DNA from: Variovorax flavidus
Lineage (GTDB): Bacteria > Pseudomonadota > Gammaproteobacteria > Burkholderiales > Burkholderiaceae_C
Reading direction: 5' to 3'
NCBI RefSeq assembly: GCF_030317145.1
Contig: NZ_JASZYE010000009.1
Span: 62,001 to 126,000, forward strand
Length of the DNA: 64,000 nt
The translations under genes and the position numbers were made by a program. The notes beneath the pieces were generated by a model. That model worked only from the letters and a program-made list of their open reading frames with translations. It did not search any database and was not told the DNA's origin. Below are positions 52,077 to 60,425 of the stretch, in pieces (the stretch's first letter is position 1; each line of letters begins with the position of its first letter).

Positions 52077-52438
52077 TCTGACAATCCGAGAAGGTGCGAG
52101 GCGTCCATAGCCGAGCATCGAGCAGGCGCTGTTCAAGCAGCGCAAGCGCTTAACCGATGGCGAGCGCGCCCTCCAGACGAAGGTGACGAAGAAGGCCGGT
52201 CTCAATGACGCGATGTGAATTCGCGGCGCCATTGGCAAGCCGCATCGCCACCCATCGTCCAATCACATGGCTGAGCTTTGCGATTCAGGACAAACAAATC
52301 GCCGCCGTTGCTGCTCACCTCTGCATCTTCGACAACTGGCGACGGCCGCTACTTGCCATTGGTGGTGGCTGACGGCGGGCATCGGGCGATGGTGCCGTAC
52401 GTAGCGATCTATGCGGGGGCGGGGGAGCGATCCTCGTG
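52077..52438. other. Region without a supported gene
   Basis: The short plus-strand frame KRLTDGERALQTKVTKKAGL ending near 52218 looks coding-like but is not recognised and has no start. The remainder shows no gene. It leads into the IS3-type remnant. Confidence 0.35.
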
Positions 52439-52638
52439 CCTATCGCGACCGTAGCAGCGGGTGTAGGCACCGATGCCGTGCTCCAGCTTCTCCATGCTGG
52501 ACCACTCCTGCAAGTAGAAGAGTCCGGAGTTGAGCTTACCGAAGAAGCCTTTCATCCCGGACTTGTCCAGGCAGTCCGCAGGATGCGGTCCGGCAACGCC
52601 TGCATCGTCTTGATGCGGTCGACTTCGCGGATCGTCAT
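52439..52638 (-). mobile_element. Transposase remnants (IS3-type OrfB end and an unassigned transposase start)
   Basis: At 52439-52558 the minus strand reads GMKGFFGKLNSGLFYLQEWS, then LEHGIGAYTRCYGRDR. This matches the C-terminal region of IS3-family OrfB (consensus MEGFFGTLKxExFY...IxxYIxYYNxxR). At 52573-52638 a second frame reads MTIREVDRIKTMQALPDRIL, like the start of an ISNCY-type transposase, though that is weak. No inverted repeats are seen. Confidence 0.55.
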
Positions 52639-52898
52639 CGTGATCCTCGCCCCCTGATGTGCCCATCGCGGTACCTCGGATTCACAGACCGGAGGGGCGC
52701 AACCAGTGCGACATTTTTCTTCAGGAAAAACCCGATGTTCTTGGGTTTACCCGAATGACGCGGAACTTGCCCTCAGGAAAACTCTCGCCACGGAAATGAA
52801 ACTCCGTTCTGGTGGAGAGAACGCACAACATACCACCATCCGATCCGCGCCGCTCCCAGCAGATTCATCAACTCCGTCAACCAAGAAAAAGGACAAGC

Positions 52899-54503
52899 AT
52901 GAAGAAACTCCACGCACTGAGCCTCGCCATTTCGGCGCTGACTCTGGGGCTGGCCGCTACCTCGGCCTTGGCACTCACCGCCGAAGAGCAGGCCCAGGTG
53001 AATGCCGCTGGCCAAGCCGCTGCTCAGGCCGTCAAGCAACAAGCCTCGGCGCAGGCTGACGCGCTGCTCACCACCGCCAAGGCCCAAGGCGATGCACTGG
53101 TCGCGGCCGCCAAGGAAAAGGGCGATGCGCTGATCGCCGCCGCCAAGGCCGCGTCGTATTCCGACTCGGCAGCCAAGGCTGCAGCCCTGGCCGAAGCCCA
53201 GTTGGCGAAGTCGAACATCGTCCTCGATGCCCAAGCGCAGAAGGACAAGCTGATCGCCGACGCCAAGGCGCAGGGGGCCCAGATCTCCGCGCAATCCACC
53301 GTCGACGCTGATGCTGCCAAGACCACCGCCAAGGCGATCACCACGTTCGACATCGGCCACCCCTGGCTGAAGGCGGGCGAGCCGACGGAAAAGGTTCAGT
53401 TCAACAGCAACGGACCCGCCGAAAGCATCGATCCGACCTACAACGTGTGCCGTGGCATCGACCCCCGTTGCTACCACCCCTGGAAGGGCAACATCAAGAA
53501 CAAGATCCTGATCTACTCGCGTACTGCGGGTCCGCGCCACGCCAACCTCGGCCCGGCCCAGACGACCGCCGGCAGCGTGACGGGTTCGGCCAATATCCCC
53601 GACGCCAACATCTATCAGAAGTCCGTCGCCAAGTGGATGGAAGAACAAGGCGTCACGGTCACCTGGACGGAAGACGTCAACGTGCTGGCCGGCCTGAGCA
53701 TCGGCACCTACGACGCCCTGGTCATGGCCAGCCCGACTCGCGACACGTTCACCAAGCACGGCACCTTCGTCGCCGAAGGCGCGAAGGGCTACACCAATCT
53801 GGCCGGCACGGCCATCGGCACGGGCAACAATCCCGGCGGCAACCTGTCTTCCAGCAACCTGAATACCGACCAGGCCAAGACCTCGCTGCGCAACTTCCTG
53901 CGCGCAGGCGGCGGCTTTGCGGGCATGCACAACGTGTTCGGCGCTGAATACAACTGGCCCTACTACGAAGGTCTGCTCGGCAACGCCAACTACATGGACC
54001 ACGGCTCGGCGCAGGCTGGCGACATCGTCATCGTGAACCAGGCTGACGTCTCGACCGCTGGCCTGCCCAAGCAGTTCCACTTCGCTGACGAGTGGTACAA
54101 CTTCGCGCCGTTCCCGACCAAGGTCCGCTTCCTGGCCGCTGTGGACGACAACACGCTCTCGACGGGCCGTGGGGGCACGAACCCCGGTCACTCGTTCCAC
54201 CCGGTCTCGTGGTGCCAGTACTACGATGGCGGCAAGGCGTGGATCACCTCGCTGGGCCACTTCAGCAACGCATTCGACCCGAATGCGAGCAGCAACAGCA
54301 ACGCTGCGATCTCGGCGACGACGCAGGCCTACTTCAAGCAACACGTCGTGCACGGACTCCTGTCGATCATGGGCCGTGAGCCGTTCTGCCGGGGCAACGA
54401 CAACCGGCCTGACGCCAACGGCAACGTCCGCGATGACAAGTGGTTCCGCCCGCTGCAAAGTGCGGCTCAACCGCAAGCTGGTTCGTGGGCAGACGTGCGC
54501 TGA
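52899..54503 (+). CDS. Secreted ThuA-like protein with N-terminal Ala-rich helical segment
   Basis: A 534-residue exported protein. After a signal peptide (MKKLHALSLAISALTLGLAA, ending SALA) comes about 125 residues of Ala/Lys-rich heptad-like sequence (ADALLTTAKAQGDALVAAAK and similar), probably a long helix or coiled coil. Residues from about 190 on form a ThuA/glutamine-amidotransferase-like domain: NKILIYSRTAGPRHAN, YDALVMASPTRD, GGGFAGMHNVFGAEYNWPYY, GHSFHPVSWCQYYDGGKAWI and SLGHF. ThuA proteins act in sugar metabolism, but the biochemistry is unsettled. AAAAGGA precedes the ATG at 52899. A strong terminator follows at 54530. Confidence 0.82.
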   Translation: MKKLHALSLAISALTLGLAATSALALTAEEQAQVNAAGQAAAQAVKQQASAQADALLTTAKAQGDALVAAAKEKGDALIAAAKAASYSDSAAKAAALAEAQLAKSNIVLDAQAQKDKLIADAKAQGAQISAQSTVDADAAKTTAKAITTFDIGHPWLKAGEPTEKVQFNSNGPAESIDPTYNVCRGIDPRCYHPWKGNIKNKILIYSRTAGPRHANLGPAQTTAGSVTGSANIPDANIYQKSVAKWMEEQGVTVTWTEDVNVLAGLSIGTYDALVMASPTRDTFTKHGTFVAEGAKGYTNLAGTAIGTGNNPGGNLSSSNLNTDQAKTSLRNFLRAGGGFAGMHNVFGAEYNWPYYEGLLGNANYMDHGSAQAGDIVIVNQADVSTAGLPKQFHFADEWYNFAPFPTKVRFLAAVDDNTLSTGRGGTNPGHSFHPVSWCQYYDGGKAWITSLGHFSNAFDPNASSNSNAAISATTQAYFKQHVVHGLLSIMGREPFCRGNDNRPDANGNVRDDKWFRPLQSAAQPQAGSWADVR

Positions 54504-54529
54504 GATCCGACTGACTCAGGCATCATGAA

Positions 54530-54564
54530 CGCGGCGGGGATGGAGACGTCCCCGTCGCGTTTTT
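54530..54564 (+). terminator. Intrinsic terminator after the ThuA-like gene
   Basis: CGCGGCGGGGA (54530-54540) pairs with TCCCCGTCGCG (54549-54559) through an eight-base loop, with one G-T pair, followed by five T. It lies downstream of the ThuA stop and argues against using the ATG at 54525 as the start of the next gene. Confidence 0.8.
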
Positions 54565-54596
54565 CCTTTGAAAGTGCCCTGACCGGGCAGGCTCCC

Positions 54597-55790
54597 ATGA
54601 AACAGAAGCATCGAGACCGCAAGTCCGCGAACAACCCGACGCAGCCGATCATTTCGCTGCTGCACAAGCCGCTCATGCCAGCCCGCGCTCCGGTCGTGAT
54701 TCCGGGCGTGACCCCAGGCGTGTTCGAGCTGACGCGGCACAACTACGAATCGGCGATCGAAGGCTGGTCACTGGCAGTCGTCGATTTCTGGGCGCCGTCT
54801 TCGCCGTTTTGCCGTGCGTTCGCGCCGGTGTTCGCCGCCGCCTCGGCCCGCCACGCCGGCGTTCTGTTCGCCAAGGTCAACGTCGAGGAACAGCCGGAAA
54901 TCGGCTCGCGCTTCAACATCACGTCGATTCCGACCCTGATGATCGTGCGCGACGGCATCATCGTCCACGTCCATGAAGGGCCGCTGCAAGCTGGCGAGTT
55001 GGACGTCGCGCTCAACGCGGCGCGCACGCTCGACCTGGGGCAGATGCGACGTCAGATGACGGAGGCGACCGGTGGCGGGGCCGAGACGGACGCCGGCCTG
55101 CCGTCGCTCGAAAGCTATCTCCGCCCATCAGTGCGCATCGCGCTGCCGGACATCGCCCCCCGACTGGCGGCCGGCAGGCTGGTCCTGATCCGGGACGCCT
55201 TCGAAGCGGACTTTGCGGAGCGCATGCACCGCAGCCTCGACAACAGCACGGCCTGGCGCGTGCAAGAGGGCTACGAGACGCATTTCCACTATCACTATCA
55301 CGATCTCTCGGACGCCGAGCGGTATCCGGAGGACATCGCCGAGTGTTCCAGGATCTTCGATTCGCCGAAGACGAAAGAGTGGATGACGCGGCTGTCGGGC
55401 CGCTCATGCACCGGGCCGACGGAGTTTTTCGCCAACTGGTATCTGCCGGGCGACTATCTGCATCCCCACAACGACGTTGCGGCCAACGACGCGAATTCGC
55501 ATCGTCAGGTGACCTTTGTCTGGTATCTGGCGAAAGAGTGGCGCTCCGAGTGGGGCGGCTCCTTCTACTGGTGCCCGACGAACAGCTACCTGCCAGCCTC
55601 GTTCAACACGCTGGCCCTTTTCAACGTGGGGCCGGAAGGCGCTCATCTCGTGAGTCATGTGTCTCCGTTTGCCAAAGGCAAGCGTCTGGCCATCAGTGGA
55701 TGGTGGACGGGGCAGGCCGCGACGCCTGCCCTTGCCGGAACGAGACCGGAGCAGATCCGCGCCGGGGACGCTGAGTTCGAGATCTATTGA
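54597..55790 (+). CDS. Thioredoxin-fold / 2-oxoglutarate-Fe(II) oxygenase fusion
   Basis: A 397-residue two-domain protein. Residues about 45-145 form a thioredoxin fold (WSLAVVDFWAPSSPFCRAFA, VNVEEQPEIGSRFNITSIPT with the cis-Pro), but the first redox Cys is Ser: the site reads SPFC, residues 69-72. Residues about 170-385 are a prolyl-4-hydroxylase-like oxygenase: HPHNDV gives the H-x-D metal pair (His291, Asp293), and HVSPFAKGKRLAISGWW supplies the distal His354 and Arg363 for 2-oxoglutarate. The start was set after the terminator; a ribosome site is not obvious. It may modify a protein held as a mixed disulfide. Confidence 0.83.
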   Translation: MKQKHRDRKSANNPTQPIISLLHKPLMPARAPVVIPGVTPGVFELTRHNYESAIEGWSLAVVDFWAPSSPFCRAFAPVFAAASARHAGVLFAKVNVEEQPEIGSRFNITSIPTLMIVRDGIIVHVHEGPLQAGELDVALNAARTLDLGQMRRQMTEATGGGAETDAGLPSLESYLRPSVRIALPDIAPRLAAGRLVLIRDAFEADFAERMHRSLDNSTAWRVQEGYETHFHYHYHDLSDAERYPEDIAECSRIFDSPKTKEWMTRLSGRSCTGPTEFFANWYLPGDYLHPHNDVAANDANSHRQVTFVWYLAKEWRSEWGGSFYWCPTNSYLPASFNTLALFNVGPEGAHLVSHVSPFAKGKRLAISGWWTGQAATPALAGTRPEQIRAGDAEFEIY

Positions 55791-55867
55791 TGACTCCCCT
55801 ACCCCTCCTCCCATGCCTCCTGCGACCAACCGCCAGTTGAAGCGCCGAGGCGCGGTTTGGCACGCGA

Positions 55868-56611
55868 TTACTTCGATTGCTTCTTCCGCGGCAGCGGCTG
55901 CGGCTGCCAGCCACTAAAGGCCGCGGCGGTGGGGTCGCCGCCGAAGGTGATGGTGAGTTCCCGGGCGTATTTGAAGAGCGGCGGCACGATCTTCTCCGCC
56001 CCCAGCGCCTCGATGCGATAGCGGGGACCAGAGACGTTGATCGCGCCGACCAGGCGATTGCCGTGGCCAAAGATGGGCGCGGCAAAGGCGGCCGTTTCCG
56101 GGTCGCGCTCGCCGAAGGACGCGGAGTACATCTGCTGGCGCACTGTGTCAAACCGCTTGCCGGTGGCCCCGTTGAAGGCGCACAGCACATGGCCCGAGGC
56201 CCCGCTGGTGAGTGCGAAGCGGTCGCCCTCGCGCACCGAATCGCGCACCGCTTGCGAAGACTCGACGCGGTGCAGAACCACGCGCCAGTCAGCGTCCACG
56301 ACGTAGAAGGACGCGCCCTCCTTCAATTCCTCGACCAGTTTGCGCAGCACCGGCAGCACCAGTTCGCCGGCGTTGAAGTGCTTCTGATACAGCGAGCCGA
56401 GGTACAGCACCTTGGAGCCGAGGCGGTAGCAGCCGTCGGCGTCGCGCAGGACGTAGCCAAACCTTTCAAGCGACTTGATCAGGCGCAGCAGGGTGCTCTT
56501 GTAGAGGCCGGTGCGCTTGGCCAGGTCAGCGAGCGTCGTTTTCTCGCTCGTCAGGGCGTCAAGGATCGTCAAGGCGCGGTCAACAGCCGCCACGCCGGTC
56601 TCTTCATTCAT
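55868..56611 (-). CDS. IclR-family transcriptional regulator
   Basis: A 247-residue regulator. The N-terminal HTH spans ALTILDALTSEKTTLADLAK, RTGLYKSTLLRLIKSLERFG and the wing YRLGSKVLYLG. The C-terminal GAF-like effector domain includes LVEELKEGASFYVVDADWRV and FAAPIFGHGNRLVGAINVSGP. GGAGGAG precedes the ATG at 56611. It is divergent from the aldehyde dehydrogenase gene and is the likely local regulator of the four-gene catabolic cluster. Confidence 0.92.
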   Translation of the reverse strand: MNEETGVAAVDRALTILDALTSEKTTLADLAKRTGLYKSTLLRLIKSLERFGYVLRDADGCYRLGSKVLYLGSLYQKHFNAGELVLPVLRKLVEELKEGASFYVVDADWRVVLHRVESSQAVRDSVREGDRFALTSGASGHVLCAFNGATGKRFDTVRQQMYSASFGERDPETAAFAAPIFGHGNRLVGAINVSGPRYRIEALGAEKIVPPLFKYARELTITFGGDPTAAAFSGWQPQPLPRKKQSK

Positions 56612-56720
56612 TCGAACTCCTCCAAGGTAGATATCGGGGGACATCTGCATCGCAGCCAAAAGTTCCCCCCAGGGAGCACTAATTGTCCAGTGCGTTCCGA
56701 GTTTGCCCTAGGTGTTTATA

Positions 56721-56734
56721 AATAGAACTCTATT
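56721..56734. promoter_or_regulatory. IclR operator candidate
   Basis: AATAGA-AC-TCTATT is a perfect inverted repeat in the divergent region, 88 bp upstream of the aldehyde dehydrogenase start and overlapping TATAAATAG, a plausible -10. IclR proteins bind short AT-rich dyads of this kind. Confidence 0.55.
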
Positions 56735-56821
56735 ATGATGGACGGAACGACTGATCGAAGCCTCTCCTCTGAGCCAACCCACCGCAATGTCCTTCCTTTC
56801 CAGCCCACCGGCCCTCGAACG

Positions 56822-58306
56822 ATGAGCACTCCAGCACTTCCCAGATACGAGCACTACATCGACGGCGCAAACGTGCCGCCAGCCTCCGGCCAGTACCTGC
56901 CGACCGATGACCCGTACACCGGCCAGACCTGGGGCGAGATCGCCCGCGGCAATGCCGACGACGTGGCGCTCGCCGTTGCCGCGGCGCAGCGCGCCTTCGA
57001 AGGCCCGTGGTCCGAACTCACGCCGTCGGAGCGCGGACGGCTGCTGTGGAAACTCGCCGATCTGGTCACCGCCAATGCCGACCGTCTGGCGCTGATCGAG
57101 CAACGCGACAACGGCAAGCTCGCCACCGAAGTGGTCGCACAGGTGCGCTACATGGCGGATTACTTTCGCTACTACGCGGGCTTGGCCGACAAGGTACAGA
57201 GCGATGTCATTCCTACTGACAAGAAAGGCGTGTTCGCCTATACGCGCTATGAGGCGAAGGGCGTGGTGGCGATCATCACGCCGTGGAATTCGCCGCTGAC
57301 CCTGACCAGTTGGAAGCTCGCTCCCGCGCTGGCCGCGGGGTGTACGGCGGTGATCAAGCCGTCGGAATTCACGTCGGCATCGATGGTCGAGTTTGCCGCG
57401 CTGTTCGATCAGGCGGGCTTTCCGAAGGGCGTCGTCAACGTGGTCACGGGGCTGGGGCCGGAAGTCGGCGAAGCACTGGTCACGCATCCTGACGTGGCGC
57501 ACATCGGCTTCACGGGCGGCTCGATCGCGGGGCGCAAGATCTACGAGATCGCGGCGCGCAATTTCAAGACCGTGACTCTGGAACTGGGCGGCAAGTCGCC
57601 CAACATCGTGTTCGACGATGCGGACCTCGATCAGGCGGTCAAGGGCGTGGTGTCGGGCATCTTCGCGGCGTCCGGCCAGAGCTGCCAGGCAGGGTCGCGG
57701 CTGCTCTTGCAGCGCGGCATCCATGATCGCTTTCTCCAGAAACTGACGGCCTTCATGAGCGACGTGAAGCTCGGCGATCCCAAGGATCCCACGACGCAGG
57801 TGGGGCCGATCTCGACCAGGCCGCAGTTCGAGAAGATCATGAGCTACATCGAGATTGCGAAGCAGGAAGGCGCTCGCCTGGTGATCGGCGGACGCAGCCG
57901 CCCTGACCTGGGCTGCGGCCAGTTCATCGAGCCGACCATCTTTGCCGACGTGCGCAACGACATGCGCATCGCGCAGGAAGAAGTGTTCGGACCCGTGCTG
58001 GTGGTGATTCCATTCGACGACGAGCAGGACGCAATCCGCATCGGCAACGACATCAACTTTGGCCTCGCCGCCGCCGTCTGGACGCAGAACCTCAAGCGGG
58101 CGATGTTGATGACCGAGAAGATCAAGGCCGGCACGGTGTGGGTCAACAACTACCGCGCGACGAGCTTCACGTCGCCGTTCGGCGGCTACAAGGAGTCGGG
58201 CATCGGGCGTGAATCGGGGTCCGAGACGATCAAGGAATACCTGCACACGAAGTGCGTCTGGGTCTCGTCGGACCTCGACGTGCCCAACCCCTTCATCCGC
58301 CGATGA
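56822..58306 (+). CDS. NAD(P)-dependent aldehyde dehydrogenase
   Basis: A 494-residue ALDH-superfamily enzyme oxidising an aldehyde to its acid. The catalytic Cys288 lies in ASGQSCQAGSR, the general base Glu254 in TLELGGKSPN and the oxyanion Asn155 in ITPWNSPLT. The cofactor segment is GFTGGSIAGRKI. No transit or signal sequence is present. It is the first gene of a plus-strand cluster; its stop overlaps the CoA-transferase start by four bases (ATGA). Confidence 0.93.
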   Translation: MSTPALPRYEHYIDGANVPPASGQYLPTDDPYTGQTWGEIARGNADDVALAVAAAQRAFEGPWSELTPSERGRLLWKLADLVTANADRLALIEQRDNGKLATEVVAQVRYMADYFRYYAGLADKVQSDVIPTDKKGVFAYTRYEAKGVVAIITPWNSPLTLTSWKLAPALAAGCTAVIKPSEFTSASMVEFAALFDQAGFPKGVVNVVTGLGPEVGEALVTHPDVAHIGFTGGSIAGRKIYEIAARNFKTVTLELGGKSPNIVFDDADLDQAVKGVVSGIFAASGQSCQAGSRLLLQRGIHDRFLQKLTAFMSDVKLGDPKDPTTQVGPISTRPQFEKIMSYIEIAKQEGARLVIGGRSRPDLGCGQFIEPTIFADVRNDMRIAQEEVFGPVLVVIPFDDEQDAIRIGNDINFGLAAAVWTQNLKRAMLMTEKIKAGTVWVNNYRATSFTSPFGGYKESGIGRESGSETIKEYLHTKCVWVSSDLDVPNPFIRR

Positions 58307-59520
58307 ATAGCATGACGACAACCAAGGCGCTCGCGGGTATCCGCGTGCTCGACCTGACCAATGTGCTGGCTGGCCCCTTGTGCGCTTACCAGTTGGCGCT
58401 GATGGGCGCCGAGGTGATAAAGGTTGAGACGCCCAACAGCGGCGACATCGCCCGCCAGTTGGGCAACGACCGCGCACTCAACGCAAAGCTGATGGGGTCC
58501 TCCTTTCTGGCGCAGAACGCGGGCAAGAAGTCGATCACGGCGAACCTGAAATCGCCGCAGGGAAAGGAATTGCTGCAGCGGCTCGTCGCGTCGGCCGACG
58601 TGCTGGTCGAGAACTTCCGTCCCGGCGTGATGGAGCGCCTCGGCCTCGGCTATGAGGAACTGCGCAAGCACAACCCGAAGCTCGTGTACTGCGCGATCAC
58701 CGGCTTCGGTCAGGAAGGCCCGATGCGCGATGCGCCCGCCTACGACCAGATCATCCAGGGCCTGAGCGGCATGATGAGCGTGACCGGCGACACGCAGAGC
58801 GCGCCGCTGCGCGCCGGCTACCCGGTGGCCGACACGGTGAGCGGCATGGTCGGCGCGTTCGCCATCTGCGCCACGCTGTTTCGCCGCAATGCAACGGGCG
58901 AAGGCGGCTTCATCGACGTCTCGATGCTCGACTCGGCGCTGGTTGCGATGGGCTGGGTCGTCTCGAACTACCTGATCGCGGGCACCGAGCCGCAGCCGCA
59001 TGGCAACGACAACTTCACCGCCGCGCCGTCGGGCACCTTCCGCACCGGATCGGGCCCGCTGAACATCGCGGCCAACAAGCAGGACCAGTTCGAGGCGCTG
59101 ACCCGCGTGATTGGCCGCCCCGACATCGCGCTGGACCCGCGCTTCGCCGAACGCGAAAGCCGCAAGCAGCACCGCGTCGCGCTCACGCAAGAGATCGAAG
59201 CTGCGCTCGCCACGCGATCGGCGAGCGAGTGGGAACAGTTGCTGGTCCGCGCCGGCGTTCCCGCGGGCAGGGTGCTCAACATGCCCGATGTACTGCGCTC
59301 GGAACAATTGAAGCTGCGCGAGTTCGTCCAGACCTTCGACAACGTGCCGGGTGCCGAACGCGAAGTGCGCGTGGGGCGCACGGGCTTCAAGCTCTCCGGC
59401 GGCGAGCCGCGAGCCGAGACGCCGCCGCCGGTGCTCGGTGCGCACACGGATGAAATCCTCGGCGGGCTTGGCTACACGGAGAGCCAGATCGCCGAACTGC
59501 GTGAGAACAAGGCGATCTGA
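58303..59520 (+). CDS. Class III (CaiB/BaiF) CoA transferase
   Basis: A 405-residue family III CoA transferase moving CoA between carboxylic acids via an Asp anhydride. The N-terminal LAGIRVLDLTNVLAGPLCAY and GAEVIKVE are standard, and the catalytic Asp is in DAPAYDQIIQGLSG (the YD of the family). C-terminal RVLNMPDVLRSEQLKLREF fits. An alternative start at 58312 lacks three residues. It probably activates a hydroxy or oxo acid for the following enzymes. Confidence 0.92.
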   Translation: MNSMTTTKALAGIRVLDLTNVLAGPLCAYQLALMGAEVIKVETPNSGDIARQLGNDRALNAKLMGSSFLAQNAGKKSITANLKSPQGKELLQRLVASADVLVENFRPGVMERLGLGYEELRKHNPKLVYCAITGFGQEGPMRDAPAYDQIIQGLSGMMSVTGDTQSAPLRAGYPVADTVSGMVGAFAICATLFRRNATGEGGFIDVSMLDSALVAMGWVVSNYLIAGTEPQPHGNDNFTAAPSGTFRTGSGPLNIAANKQDQFEALTRVIGRPDIALDPRFAERESRKQHRVALTQEIEAALATRSASEWEQLLVRAGVPAGRVLNMPDVLRSEQLKLREFVQTFDNVPGAEREVRVGRTGFKLSGGEPRAETPPPVLGAHTDEILGGLGYTESQIAELRENKAI

Positions 59521-59564
59521 GATGAAACATCCATCGGGTATGACGCCCGCCACGGAGGCCTGAC

Positions 59565-60407
59565 ATGGCTGACCTTACCCAGCGCCCTCCCGAGCAACTG
59601 GTCAAGCAGGCCAGCGACTGGTGGTCCACGAGCATCGTGGACATCGAGCCGGGCAAGATTCATTTCCGCGGCTATCCGATTCAGGACCTGATCGGTCGCG
59701 TGAGCTATCCCGACATGGCGTGGCTGCTGCTGCGCGGGGAGTTGCCGACGCGCGAGCAGTCGGCGCTGCTCGAAGCGGCGATGGTGGCCGGCGTCGATCA
59801 CGGGCCGCATGCGCCGTCGATCGCAATTTCCCGCATGGCCGTGAGCTGCGGCCTGCCGGTCAACGGCGCGATGGCGAGCGCGGTCAACGTGCTCGACGAC
59901 GTGCACGGCGGCGCGGGCCAGCAGTGCATGGAACTGATGTACGGCATCGACCGCATCGCGGGCGACGCCGCGCCGCAGATGGAGCACGTCGTCGCCGGCC
60001 TCGATGCCTTCATCGCCGAGCACGGCAAGATCATTCCGGGCTTCGGCCACCGCTTCCACGGCATCGATCCACGGGCGGTGAAGCTCATGAAGATGGTCGA
60101 TGAAGCGCGCGAACACGGCTTCCTCTCGGGCCGCTTCGCCGTCATCGGCAAGCTCATCGACGAGGAACTCACGCGCCGCAAGGGCGCGCCGATTCCGATG
60201 AACATCGACGGCGCGACCGCCGCCATCTATTGCGAACTGGGCTTCGCGCCCGAACTCGGACGCGGCCTGTTCGTGCTCTCGCGCTCGATCGGCATCCTGG
60301 CTCACGCGTGGGAGCAGAAGCAGCAGAACGCCCGCATCAAGGGGCCGATGCCTCCGTCCATTCCGTACACCTACACAGGCCCGGCCACACGCACATTCAA
60401 CCGCTGA
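59565..60407 (+). CDS. Citryl-CoA lyase-like protein (citrate synthase superfamily)
   Basis: A 280-residue protein homologous to the C-terminal citryl-CoA lyase domain and citrate synthase, but shorter than citrate synthase. Catalytic histidines are in ATVAGVDHGPHAPS-like GVDHGPHAPS and GFGHRFHGID; an Asp candidate lies in IDGATAA. GGAGG precedes the ATG at 59565. Small members cleave or form beta-hydroxyacyl-CoA compounds. It would cleave a hydroxyacyl-CoA made by the CoA transferase into an acyl-CoA and a 2-oxo acid; this is inference. Confidence 0.87.
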   Translation: MADLTQRPPEQLVKQASDWWSTSIVDIEPGKIHFRGYPIQDLIGRVSYPDMAWLLLRGELPTREQSALLEAAMVAGVDHGPHAPSIAISRMAVSCGLPVNGAMASAVNVLDDVHGGAGQQCMELMYGIDRIAGDAAPQMEHVVAGLDAFIAEHGKIIPGFGHRFHGIDPRAVKLMKMVDEAREHGFLSGRFAVIGKLIDEELTRRKGAPIPMNIDGATAAIYCELGFAPELGRGLFVLSRSIGILAHAWEQKQQNARIKGPMPPSIPYTYTGPATRTFNR

Positions 60408-60425
60408 CATCCGAGAGGAATCACC

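Noticed and set aside
52773..54476. Long minus-strand frame opposite the ThuA-like gene
   Set aside because: No domain is recognisable, and the plus-strand protein has a signal peptide and ThuA motifs.
54525..54596. ATG at 54525 as the start of the thioredoxin-2OG gene
   Set aside because: The first codons form the stem and loop of an intrinsic terminator; the thioredoxin fold begins well after 54597.
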